Source of the DNA: Deroplatys truncata
Lineage: Eukaryota; Arthropoda; Insecta; Mantodea; Mantidae
Direction: 5' to 3'
Assembly: GCA_030765065.1 (NCBI GenBank)
Contig: CM060990.1
Span: 464,674,321 to 464,738,320 of the forward strand
Length of the DNA stretch: 64,000 nt
Shown: piece by piece, positions 43,966 through 54,655 of the stretch
Layout of the letters: each line of letters opens with the position of its first letter
How positions within the stretch are numbered: the stretch's first letter is position 1
The notes under the pieces: model-generated
What the model saw: only the letters and a program-made list of their open reading frames with translations
What the model was told of the DNA's origin: nothing
Database searches by the model: none
Translations under genes and position numbers: made by a program

Positions 43966-45050
43966 CATTGAAATGCTACTTGTAGCGTATTGTAACAAAT
44001 GTTAAGTTCAGCCAAAGTTATCAGTGATTTTTCTTCTCTCAGTATAAGGGTTTTATGATGCCGAAAGACTATAAAATCATTGTAGTTTATTGTATTTCAT
44101 TTAGTATCGTATTATTAAACCTGCGCAAAACTTAAGCCTAAACGACTTGATGTTCTTGTTTTCAAAAACATAACGCAAACCTGTTCTAAGCTATTTAGGG
44201 ACAATGATTTTGACATTAAAATCTGTGTATCATATATTCCATCTTCACAAAATAAATTTCACATTTTAACCAATCCTTACATTGTGACCGTTAACAATCT
44301 GTTATCCTAACTTGTGGTGAAACAAAACTTAATTACGCTGTAGACGGAAGGATGCTATTAATTCATTAAATTCATGATCGGTTTACTGACCTGTGTGGAG
44401 TGAAAATGTACGTGTAAAAATATCAACGTTAAGACAGGTTCACAACTGACACGTAACATTGGCTGAGGCACGCAAGGTTTGTGCATGAAAAGTTCACTGT
44501 GTTTATTTCTGTGTTCATGTCGATTGAAAATGTGAGTTACTGTGAAGGGACTGCAAATGTACACACGCTGAAGTCCTTTCTTGAAATAAGTCGCTTTGTT
44601 GTTTACTGGGTACTGCTGGGGCTTGAAGCGAGTGTAACTTCGTCGAAGTTGTGTTTTATGGGAGCGAACACTTCGTATTTGATTCTATTAATATCTCTCT
44701 AGAAGATTAAGTGTGAGGGCTTTTGCTTCATAATCCGGAATACGAACATTTGTAAAGTTCAAACCGGGCGAGATTTATTCAGAGCCTTTACTCTGAAAAA
44801 TATCATTCTCAAGTGTTTTGGGCTCCTCTGTATATGCATATATTAGTCTCATTAAATGTATTAATTTTTTTCTTTATGTTTTAGCTAAATGGTATATTTC
44901 CAAACCTTCTCAACTGTAGCCCCGTTTTTTAATGTCTGCAATTGCCGTTACCTCTACGGCTTATGCAGAGATTTTTCTCCCAAAATCGCTTATATTTTAG
45001 AATATTGAACAATTATGAGAGCGTTGCAAAATGCACAATAGTACAGTATA
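43966..45050. other. Intergenic, no recognised feature
   Basis: AT-rich with short unremarkable frames. A possible tRNA-like trace (AAAGTTCAAACCGGGC) lies near 44754. Confidence 0.4.
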
Positions 45051-45054
45051 CTGG

Positions 45055-45245
45055 CGTTATTACCGAGCGAGATAGCACCGCGTTAACGTATGCGATTCGC
45101 ATTCGAGAGGTCCGGATTCGATCCCCGGCAACTGCCTACTGGGTTTTTACTGCTTTCCCCGGATCGGCAGGCGAATGCTGGGGTGGTTCATCTTCTATGA
45201 CGACTTTACTGCACCTCCATTTACTGTACCTATAATCTTCCTTGG
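45055..45245 (+). repeat. tRNA-derived SINE (family B)
   Basis: The head GAGCGAGATAGCACCGCG (A-box region) and CCGGATTCGATCCCCGGC (B box) is followed by TTTTTACTGCTTTCCCCGG and GGCGAATGCTGGGGTGGTTC. It has the same body plan as 25926-26150 but a better-preserved head. Confidence 0.75.
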
Positions 45246-45259
45246 CATCTATTTCAGGG

Positions 45260-45700
45260 TTGTAGGACCAGGAGACGGTGTTCTGCGGGTTGCGGCTGGG
45301 CGATGAATGTGCGCTCTGTAGAGGTTTCTTCCTTGGCGTCGCTGCGGGACTGCTGATTAGGATCCGCCTCCGAGTGCTCTCGGACGGGCACCCCTTCGGG
45401 GGACCCCTGGGGTGGGCGGGCCCGGGCGGCTCGGATGCGTTTGATCTGGAAACATTGGAGGCCCGTCCATTCTTGCACCTGTCGTCATCCGAACCTGGTC
45501 GCCCTTTGGGTCTCTCCCCTCATCCTTCCGTTCCTAGGTGTCGGCAGAAGCAAAAAGGTCCGTTGTGACCTACTTGCGGCGCTCTGCCCCGTTTCCGGGA
45601 AGCCCTCCGTTCGTCCGTACCTTTATCTTTACACTGGTGTTATTGGATCGCAAGTTTTCTATAGATCATCAACACCTGCAAATATCAACCAAGGAAAATT
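45260..45700 (+). other. GC-rich island of unknown origin
   Basis: Markedly GC-rich compared with its neighbours. Overlapping open frames (45278-45568 and 45435-45704) are Pro/Arg/Gly-rich, with no motif I recognise. Possibilities are the 3' part of a LINE ORF1, a retroelement leader, or a host CpG-rich segment. None is supported enough to name. Confidence 0.4.
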
Positions 45701-46049
45701 TTAAGAAAAAATAGAAACTGTCTAAATGCATGGAATGTTAAATTAGACTTGAAAAGTTCAATGAAACGGCCGAATCGGCTATCCATGCCGATGCTCTTAT
45801 AATTGGCGCAACAGTTCTAGACATGTGAAAATCGTAATGACAGCTATGAAGCGAGTTACTAACAGATCAGGAGGTGACCGGTCGTCTGCTTGCTGGAGGA
45901 TGGAGGAGTGCGTGGGACAGTCAGTGTCAAATATCCGCACACTGGTTATGCACAGCACTGTATTGCACTACACTGCGCCGCAGTGATAAATTTATAGTTA
46001 TATGTAGTATATTTAAATCTAGCGCTGTAAAAAGTGTTTAATATAAAAA

Positions 46050-46432
46050 CACTGTCTATCATCTGCATCTAATACCTCTACACCTGCCAGCCTTTCCTCT
46101 TCTGTGGAATCACTCACATCAGTGCCGTCATCACTGCTGTCGCTACTTTCTGCACCATTATTCTGGATAAGAATTCTTTCTGTTTGATTTTCTACAATTC
46201 CATCTTTTTCGAAATAATGATTCTCAATTTGTTCTACATGTCGACATACATTTTCCCATTCTGACCTTACAATTTCTGCAAGTCACTGGCAACATCTTTT
46301 AATTTAAAAGTAATATTTCTGAATGCCCCAATTTTTGACATCAGCCCAGATTAATTGGATTGGGTTTAGATTTGGGTGATACGGTGGCAGTCTAATACAT
46401 TATGGCCATGTTGTATTAATATCTGGTCAGGT
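46050..46432 (-). pseudogene. IS630/Tc1-like transposase, C-terminal part
   Basis: DDE-superfamily endonuclease remnant. Reading leftward from 46432: ILIQHGHNVLRLPPYHPNLN, then PIQLIWADVKNWGIQ, the highly conserved last catalytic block of the Tc1/IS630-like family found widely in insects (LPPYH-x-x-LNPIE-x-IW; the catalytic Glu after NPI is Gln here). After a frameshift come TFKLKDVASDLQKL, then VRSEWENVCRHVEQIENHYF and an acidic Ser/Asp-rich tail, which is also typical. The N-terminal part of the same gene lies at 46815-47218, separated by a mariner fragment. Gln for Glu and two frameshifts make it inactive. Confidence 0.85.
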
Positions 46433-46433
46433 A

Positions 46434-46812
46434 CAGGGTTATTCAAACAGAAGAAACGGAATTTAAATATTTATTTCTAATGAAGGACAATAGATAGCGA
46501 CACATACGAAACATCATTGAATAGAGGAAGGTTCAAAGTTTTACGCCCCACCAGTTCCATTCAGTGCCTACAGCGGCGCTGTGTTTGTTTACGAGAGAAT
46601 GGCAACGCCACAGGAAAAGTCGTTTTGTGTGCTGCATTATGCAAAGAGTAAATCCATTGTTTCATTGCAGCGTGCATTTTTTTGTAACTTCAACAACGAG
46701 CCGCCTCGTCATAAAAAATTTACAGTTGATATAATAAATTCCTAGAAGATGGTGGCGTATGCAAACGGAAAAGAACTGGTTGTCCTCGCATAACAAATGG
46801 TGCTCATTTTGA
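46434..46812 (+). pseudogene. mariner-family transposase N-terminal fragment with left terminal repeat
   Basis: A terminal-repeat-like start TACAGGGTTATTCAAACAG lies near 46432-46450, with TA as the expected target dinucleotide. An ATG follows at 46599-46601, opening with MATPQEKSFCVLHYAKSKS, then IVSLQRAFFCNFNNEPPRHK. This is the characteristic N-terminal helix-turn-helix of mariner-related transposases that begin MATPQEK. The frame stops at 46745, but a shifted frame continues LEDGGVCKRKRTGCPRIT, the next conserved segment. It then breaks off near 46812, where the IS630/Tc1-like sequence resumes. No catalytic domain is present. It is a truncated copy sitting between two halves of another transposase. 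Confidence 0.8.
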
Positions 46813-46814
46813 GT

Positions 46815-47218
46815 ACATAAAATATAATTTTGAATCTTTCTGAGACTTGTAGCACCACTTTGAAAGTTTATGTTGTCTTTCAGCTTGAGCAATCTGCTTA
46901 TTGTTGGTACAGTTTATTCTTCCACATAGAAATTGTGAATCGTGCGCCGAATGACGCAATTGTCGAAATCGTCTATTTCTGTAACACGTTTAGGGACCTT
47001 ATGTTTCTTCCCAGGTGTGTCTAATGGTATTCCTTCATCCATGTGTTTTTCTATCTTTGAGAACTCTGGAACCGGAACTCAATGAAACGCCAGTTGCGTT
47101 GGCTACTCTCTTTCACACACTCAAAGCTTTTGTGGAACTCGGGTGAACATATGCTTTCTTCCTTCATCTCTGCTTCTTGCTTCATGAAGTCGAGGACATT
47201 TGCAATTATTTCCCTGCT
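46815..47218 (-). pseudogene. IS630/Tc1-like transposase, N-terminal part
   Basis: Reading leftward from 47218: REIIANVLDFMKQEAEM, a segment with degenerate ESSQRNWRF, then in shifted frames THMDEGIPLDTPGKKHKVPK, DDFDNCVIRRTIHNFY and KDNINFQSGATSLRKIQNY. The order and motifs (RRTIHNFY, SLRKI) match the N-terminal region of the same insect IS630/Tc1-like family whose C-terminus lies at 46050-46432. The middle of the gene, including the first catalytic Asp, is missing where the mariner fragment lies. Confidence 0.8.
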
Positions 47219-47319
47219 TTGACTATGTAATTACCTTACCACTTAACTTTGAGAACGTAGGAGCCATGGTTATAAATGTCACAAATATAAAATAAGCACC
47301 ATTTAGGTACTGCTCCCAC

Positions 47320-47400
47320 GAGGCAGCAATCAGGGTCACGATTCCAGAAGTTTTGCGCCAGCTATAGCGCTGAGCTACTATGGCGCATTAAACCTCATCT
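47320..47400 (-). repeat. tRNA-like block (old SINE head)
   Basis: On the minus strand ATAGTAGCTCAGCGC resembles an A box and GGAATCGTGACCC a B box. A second trace (GGTTCGAGCGCC on the minus strand) lies near 47630. Arms do not close into a tRNA fold. Confidence 0.45.
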
Positions 47401-48214
47401 AATTCAAGGAACGCGTAACCTTCAAGGTGATCTCAAATATTCGAGACATCAAATCTCAACGACTTTCAATCCTGTAAGTGATTTTTAATTTTCAATTTAC
47501 TATTTTTATAGTTAACCACTATTACGGCCAGTTTGTTTGATAACTGTCATTTTTCACTAGCCGAGTGTACACACACTAAGGTGGAAAATTGACTCAAACT
47601 TCAAAACTTCAATGCCACAGCCGGCGCTCGAACCAGTATGAGCAAGCGCAAGTTTAAGTACTATTAAACTCTTATTGGTGTTTTAATGTCATTAACACGC
47701 CGGTTTTCAAGTGTCACAAGATATATGCGTTTCACAAAAAGGAGGCTAGAAAGAGAGTGAAGATAGAGAACGGTAGACGGACAAAGACAGAGTGGGAGAA
47801 AGAGGAAGAGTACGAAGGGCAACATCAATCTGCGCAACAAAAATTAAAATCACTGTCGACCTTGTATCAAAGTCCGAAACACTCCCTTCACATCTCTTAA
47901 CCCAATCTTTCCCCGTGCGCTCACATCAATACCAAGCAAATTTGCCTCACACTTCAAAGTAAACAAATTATGTAGTTATGTCAAAATTGTTTACTCTGTT
48001 CTAGTCTCAGAACTATCAGTATATGCCTTTATGTCGGTCAATGCTGAAGGTTTAAAAATTGTTTCCTTCTAATGTTAAACAGATCACGACAAAATCCATT
48101 AGGCCTATTAAAATCTCCTTGCTAACTTAAGAACCTACTTTTTGTAACGGTATGAAGCACGCAATAAGTACTGTAGTCTTGTTGTCTGCTTGCTATGGCA
48201 GAGCTGTGGTCATT
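47401..48214. other. Intergenic, no recognised feature
   Basis: No domain or repeat beyond the tRNA-like trace near 47630. A purine-rich patch lies at about 47740-47820. Confidence 0.4.
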
Positions 48215-48222
48215 CTTGTAGA

Positions 48223-48367
48223 TCAGAGGTGGCGAAAACGTGACTCGCGAGTTATTTTGACTCGTAGGCGCCGTTCCCTCTCTGCAACCGTCCCTTTGCT
48301 TTTTAACATGCTGCTGAGTGTTGCATGTTTGGTGACTCGCGGAAGGAAGTCGTTTTCGCCATCCTTG
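48223..48367. mobile_element. hAT-type MITE with 8-bp target duplication
   Basis: A 145-bp element starting CAGAGGTGGCGAAAACG and ending CGTTTTCGCCATCCTTG. The inverted ends also include a CTCGCG block further in. TTGTAGAT flanks it on both sides (48215-48222 and 48368-48375). An 8-bp duplication and a CAG-R-G start are hAT hallmarks. Too short to encode anything; moved in trans. Confidence 0.88.
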
Positions 48368-48375
48368 TTGTAGAT

Positions 48376-49920
48376 ATTGGTTCCTCTTTCTATATTTAAG
48401 GTTAAACGTTTATTTGTAAGTATTATCGCTTTATATTTTAACATAAACGTCTATCTATACAGCTTTAAGTACTTGAATGAATACAAATATATTCGGATAT
48501 GAACTAATAAATGCTTCTTAAAATGATATGATGTAGGTATATACAAAATGAACACTACGCCAGTTGTGGAGTAATAAGTGAGCCATAGCTTCGCGCAGAG
48601 TAATCATTGCTGCGCGCGCACACGGAAAATAGTCCCCGAGCTGTCACAGTAGTTCGAGGTAATTATTGTTATTGTGACCTCGAAGCATACTTGTGCATGT
48701 TGAATATGTATTTGCGCAGCTTCATAACACCGAGTACGAATGGGGAAAGGTGTGAGTGAGAGGGATAAAAAAGGAAGAATACTTTACGCAACAACGCGGG
48801 CGGTGCTGTGGGTTCTACTAGATTGTATACATTACCTAAAGTAGTGCCAAAAGTTTAACGTGGGCCAAAACAATATCCATAATGTTCTTACCTAGGTTGT
48901 CCAGTCTGACGTCACTTAATGCCTATGCTTACCTACAGAGTCTCCAGAAAGTATTCGTCTCCACATTCGAAAATTATGGCACCAAATTAACGAAGAGAAA
49001 CATCTCATTTTTAACAGTATAGAGAACAAACGATATTACAGTTAATGTGTTCTGGCGTTTTACAAGTTTTTTCATTCATGACATAACTTTTCATCTTTTT
49101 TGAAAATTCTAGGGGTTTTTCAGCTTCTACATGTGTAGTGTTTACAAACTTATTTTAATTTCATTTAGTACAGAAAATTATACATTCCCTGAAATGTCAC
49201 TAACATATGATTTGATCCGAAGTAAAAACTGAGGTGTTAACAAGGAAGATCGGTAAAACCGTTGAATATTCCTGACTTTGATATATTTTTTCCCTGCGTT
49301 ACCCAAACCCCATTTTCATCGCAATTTCGGGTGTCCTACCAAAGAACATTCTCTACTTAATACACATAAATTAATTTTGCCAACACTACACACTAAAAAA
49401 ACTGAAAAATCTGTGCAATTTTCAAAAGTTATGAAAATAATAAAACGAATTATCTAAAATAACATCAGAACACGTAAACTCTAATATAATTTCTTATTAT
49501 ATTTCTCAATATTAAAAATGAGACTATCCTCTACATGAATTTGACGTCTAGCATTTTTTGAAGTGCGGACGAATACTTTCTGCAGTCATTGGTCGCTAAG
49601 CTTAAGACACCTTACAGTATTGTTCCTTTTGGCCCAACGATATATATTTATTTCCTAAATCCTTCCCTGTCTATCAGAACAGCGTGCCTGCTTTAGAATT
49701 AACTTTGTGACTTCGGAAGGATGACTGATCTAAGAAGATATCTTGCATTAATAGTTATATTACAAAGATAGGAGTTTCTTTCCGCATTTACCTCACTTAC
49801 CTTTATAGTTATTAGTAAGTGCAATGTACAAACTCTGGAAACTCCTGAGAAAACATTGATGTGGTTTACAGACGTCACAAAGGAAGGCTCAGAAACAGGA
49901 TCCGGATTATATAGCATAAG
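48376..49920. other. Intergenic, no recognised gene
   Basis: AT-rich. A short hairpin (GTTCGAGGTAA ... TGACCTCGAA) lies at about 48652-48686. Otherwise no support for features. Confidence 0.4.
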
Positions 49921-49925
49921 TAGTA

Positions 49926-50090
49926 TTGTCCCCTGATTAAGAAACGGATTAAGTTAATTCTGCCACCAGAGGCACTGGTGTCGCCGTTAATCCTCTCCTT
50001 AATCCGTGTGGATTAAGATTGTTGGCGGTTAGTTTTAAAGTGTTACTAACGGTAGGATTATGTTAATCCGCCTTGCTTAATCCGGGGACA
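49926..50090. mobile_element. 165-bp MITE with TGTCCCC ends
   Basis: The left end TGTCCCCTGATTAAG matches the inverted right end (CTTAATCCGGGGACA) with one mismatch. A second inverted pair (GGATTAAGTTAAT / GTTAATCC) extends the similarity to ~30 bp. The interior is also rich in AATCC/GGATT. No clear target duplication, so the superfamily is undecided. Confidence 0.65.
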
Positions 50091-50699
50091 GATTGAGTTT
50101 GAAGATAAGGGCGTCATTGGATATGTGGGCAAAATAAAAAAGGTTTTACGTTGAAGAGTGAGATGGTGATGATTAATCCCGGATGAGAGATAGAAGAAGG
50201 TGATTCTTGTAAGAAGATTAGGGAAGAAAGAAGGATACCGGAAAGGACAAGTTGGATTAGGATGAATGAAATGAAATAGGAGGAGAATGTGACGTGATTT
50301 AGAGGAAAGGAGTAGTGAGGTGTTGTTGGTGTGGATTGCGGGAATAAGAAGAGGTAAAAGATGGTGAGTGCTGTATAAAAAGCAGAATAACAGGAAGTAA
50401 CGTGGATGGTTTTTATTGGTGAAAATAAGACGAGATGGTATTGGTGGTTAGGAATGTAATGAATGGTGTTGGTTTGGTGGAAATAAGAGGCGTTGTGATT
50501 GGATGTTGGAATAGATTAAGGATGGGGTAGAGGATTAGGAAAGAGAGAAGTGTTAGTGGTGAATTGTTGAACTAACATGGTGTGGGATTAAAGGGATGGA
50601 TAAAATAGATAAGGCAACAGTGACGGTTAACGGGAAACGCTGGTGCACGCGTGGATGCGCGTACGTGCGCAGGTGCGCGCGTGGAACAAAATTAGGAGA

Positions 50700-51335
50700 T
50701 AAGTGATTGTTGCGAGAAGATTAGGAAAGAAAAAAGTTACGAAGGAAGATAGTGGATGTGACTAGAGTGGTGCAAAACTGACGAAACAAGATGGTGGATG
50801 GCGCAAGGTGGAAAATGTTACGAAACAAGATGGCTGTTGGAACTAGAGAAAAATGAATGCAGTAAGATGGTGAAATAATTTGGAATACGAATTTTGAAAA
50901 ATGTTAAATACTAGGGAAAAGAAACAACTTACATGATTTTGAGAGGTGGTAGAAATAGCGAAAAACACAGAATGGATAATGCGTATAGAAGAATAATGCT
51001 TTATTGACAAAATACATGGATTAACCCGCAAAATAGACGGGTAAAACGTTACAACATAAGATGGCGGATGGCGTTAATTTTGCGGTAAAAGTTACGAAAG
51101 AAGATGGTGAAATGGCGCAATGCGGAAAGTGTTACGAAACAAGATGGCTGTTGGCACTAGTGAAAAATGAATGCTTGAAAATAATGAAATAATGTGGAAT
51201 AAGAAATTTGGAAAAATGTTAACAAAATAGGGAAAAGAAGAAACCTACATGATTTTGTGAGGTGACAGGAATAGCGAAAAATCTAGATTGGTTAAACCGT
51301 ATAGATAAATAATAACTGTAGAGATTAAGCGCGAG
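50700..51335. repeat. ~317-bp tandem duplication
   Basis: Two units share TGTTACGAAACAAGATGGCT (50817-50836 and 51132-51151), AAAATGTTA, GGGAAAAGAA and ACATGATTTTG. Both are rich in AAGATGG motifs. The second unit overlaps the outer limit of the palindrome visible in this window. Confidence 0.75.
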
Positions 51336-51689
51336 ACACGTTAGCTTAAGAAAACAGGCTGGAAAAATGTGGCGTTAAAGGCGGAGATATTGGATTTAAT
51401 GATGGAAAACGAGCCAAGGTGACGAGGGAAAAGTGCTTGAGATTAATTGATTCAAAATTGGGTGTGGATTGAGAAAAAAAAGGAAAGGCTGGTATTGTTG
51501 TCCTTAGGCGGACGGAATTTATTAATGCGTTACGACTAGCCGTTAAAAATAGGAAAATACGTTTTTTTACACAAAAATAAGCTATGGGATGACGAAACAA
51601 CAAAAGCTTAAACACAAAGAGAAACATGATATAACGGATACGGAATAACTTTGCTGTGCGGAAGCACAAATGCAGAGGAGCAAAAGAAA

Positions 51690-52049
51690 TAAGTGACTAG
51701 GAATGTCGATGTACACGCACACAGGTATTTACACTTGCAACGTATGAGAACACGAAGAACGATATTTATAAAAAAAAATGCCAAGGCACGATGGACAGAC
51801 AGGAAAGCAGCATATGCTGAGAAAGCTAAGTGTGTATTATTGCGTGTGGGAAATAAAGCACTGCCTGAAGAAGTCGACAGCAAAGAAAAACGTGGCGTAA
51901 ATTGCCAAGCGATAATAGCATTGGTGCTTGCTAACGGATGTCTGCGGTTTAAGATTACACAAGCTAGCGGGACCTTGACGGTAGAAAGCTATAATATTTT
52001 ATGGGACGAAAAAACACAAATTAAGGAAGGTAAACGGAATACGCACTAG
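51690..52049 (+). other. Open frame in the left palindrome arm, mirrored on the right
   Basis: A ~119-codon inward-facing frame opening with GTG (ending RNTH, stop at 52047-52049). The mirror frame is at 63256-63609. I count about 16 amino-acid differences and one gap in ~118 positions, most nucleotide differences being replacement changes. That argues against selection on the protein. I do not recognise the sequence. It is more likely a chance frame than a gene. Confidence 0.3.
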
Positions 52050-52779
52050 CAACAACAGCGAAGGAACCATAAATGCAGGCTATTAGCGTATAAATAATAT
52101 GTAAATGCAAACATAGTTTCTGCAGGTTAGCAAACAGTTATGATAAACACGCTACAAGATATTAGATGCTAAATATATTGCGGTGTATAATGCTGTGTTT
52201 AGATGACAATTATTGTCGGAAATGTAATGCTTGGGTTGCTGATAGTTAAGAATTGGTGCCCGAAACAGAAAATAATCATAGAAACGAATGAATACCATAC
52301 AATGAAATTGAAAATAGGTAAATATAGAGCTTAAATAAAAAGGAAATAAAACCACATTAAAAAGAAGGGTGTAATATGTGTAGTGTATTGTATTGAATAA
52401 AATTAGTAAGCGAACAACATTACAAAAATTGAATTTTAAATGGTTGTGTGCAAAACATATATAAGATGCGGTATGTGTGGTGTATTACAAATTAATAATA
52501 AACCAAAGCACAGAAGAACATTCGCAAGTTATAAGCGAAGTCTGTTGTACTTGCAGTGAAAATCTGGTATTTGCTGGCGAAGTTTGGAGAGGTCTTGAAA
52601 ACAGTGAACTTCGCACCTGAAGCAAGGGTGCGTCCTACGAGGATTGTGCACTTGGGCGTTACAGCAGGAGCAGCGGTGCGCTGTGCACGAAATGCCTGGA
52701 TTCCTGGACGTTAGATCCGCACTATGTGAGGGGTAAATTGGAGTGAATATACATGGGGAAAACACTGGAGGGGGAAAAG

Positions 52780-53230
52780 TGCCCCACATCCGCCGGAACC
52801 ATTGGAGGGGAAAAGTCCGTTGCCCCATATTCGGCGAAAGCGTTAATTGCACGTGCAGGAAGGAGTACATCCTGCTGGAGGGGAAAAAGTCTGTTGCTCC
52901 ACATCAGGCGGAAGCGTTAATTGCACGTGCAGGAAGGAGTACATCCGCAGGAAACCGCTGGAGGGGAAATAGTCTATTGCTCCACATCAGCCGGAAGCGT
53001 TAATTGCACGCGCTGAAGGAGTACATCCGCAGGAAACCGCTGGAGTGGGAAAAGTCCGTTGCCCCACATCCGCCGGAAGCGTTAATTGCACACGCAGGAA
53101 GGAGTAAATCCGTTGGGAAGTTGATGATAACATCCGCCGGAAGCATTAATTGCATACGCAGGAAGGAGTACATCCGTTGGGAAGTTGACGACCATATCCG
53201 CCGGAAGCGTTGATGATGCTACACACAGGA
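52780..53230. repeat. ~80-110-bp tandem array, left arm
   Basis: Units share GGCGGAAGCGTTAATTGCAC or GCCGGAAGCGTTAATTGCAC, GCAGGAAGGAGTACATCC and GTTGCCCCACATCCGCC. About five to six units. The mirrored array in the right arm (about 56800-57020) has only two to three. Confidence 0.8.
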
Positions 53231-53789
53231 AGTAGCACATCCGTGGGAAAGAACCGCTGGTGTGAAAAGACTGTTGGGTTGTTACCACCAGACGTTGCTT
53301 TGTTGCTTCAATATGGAGCTGTCATCGTCTTCTTTTTGGACGATAACCCTGTGTTCGTTGACGGTGAACAGCCAATCACCGTGTATATGATGGAGTAGAA
53401 TGTAGGGTGGGACATTGTCCAAATTGAACCAAAGCACATGAGGACTTGATTTATGTTTTCGTGCATTTTAGCTACGAAATGTACTGTTGTTCGTAGAAAA
53501 TGATGTATAATCCCCTTGTGGCAACACATTGGAAACACTGGTGAGACGATTGTTGTTCTTCATCACTGTCACGTGTTCTATGGGTGTGGGTAGAAAAACA
53601 GCGCGTATCGACTCAAATTAAGCACGCAGTGATAAAATATGATTTAAAACAGGGCGAACGACCGAAAGGGGGTACGTAAGGATAGAGTAAGGACTCAAAT
53701 AGAGGGGTAGAGGAAGAAGAAGCGTTGCAAGGTAAAGCATAGGAAATGCAACAGTGGGACATGAGCTGTAACAGTATTCTAAAGCCTAC

Positions 53790-54655
53790 CGACCTGGGAA
53801 AACTACGAAAAAAGATAGAAAGAGGTTTAGCAACTGCTGCGGCATTCGCCTACCGAACAGAGAAAACCCACGAAAAAGTAGAAAGAGCTTTAGCATTCGC
53901 CTACAGAATAGGGAAACCCACGAAAAAGCAGCTTCGAGCGCGAATGTGTGTGGTGTGTGTTTGTGTGCACTCAGTATGCACCCACCAACAAGGGAAACCC
54001 ACAAAATAGGAGAATGATCATAATCAATAGCCTACCGATCAGGGAAAACCAAGAAAAATAGAAAGAGCTTCGGCAACAGCTGCAGCAAATACCTACGACC
54101 AGGGAAACCCCGAAAAAACAAAAAGAGCTTAGTGCGCGAATGTATGTGTGTGCACTCAGCATCCGACCACCAACAAGGGAAATCCGCGAAATAGGAGACA
54201 ACTCAATTGCCTACCGACCAAGGAAAACACGAAAAAGCTGGGAAACCCCGAAAAAATAGAAAGAGGTTCGTGCGCGAATATATGTTTGTGTGTGTGCACT
54301 TAGCATCCGCCCACCAACAAGGGAATACCACGAAATAGGAGAAAGAACTTCATCAATAGCCTATTGACCAGGGAAAACCACGAAACAGTAGAAAGACCTT
54401 CGGCAACCGCTGCAGCAGTCGCCTACCGACCAGGCAAAAGCTATAAAAAAAGTAGAAAGAGCTTGCATTCGTGTACCGACCAAGGAAAACTTCGAAAAAA
54501 TAGAAATAGCTTCCAGCGCGAATGTGTGTGTGTGTGTGTGTTTGTGTGTGCACTCAGCATCCACCCACCAACAAGGAAAAACCATGAAACAGGAGAAATA
54601 ACGTACTCAATTGCCTATCGACCAAGGAAAAGCAAGAAAAAGCTAGGAAAACAAA
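53790..54655. repeat. Inner tandem array, left arm
   Basis: Repeats of CTACCGACCAGGGAAAACCA, CGAAAAA and TAGAAAGAGCTT, interleaved with GT-rich runs (for example 54521-54549) and CACCAACAAGGGAA. About 200-260-bp higher-order units. Confidence 0.85.
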
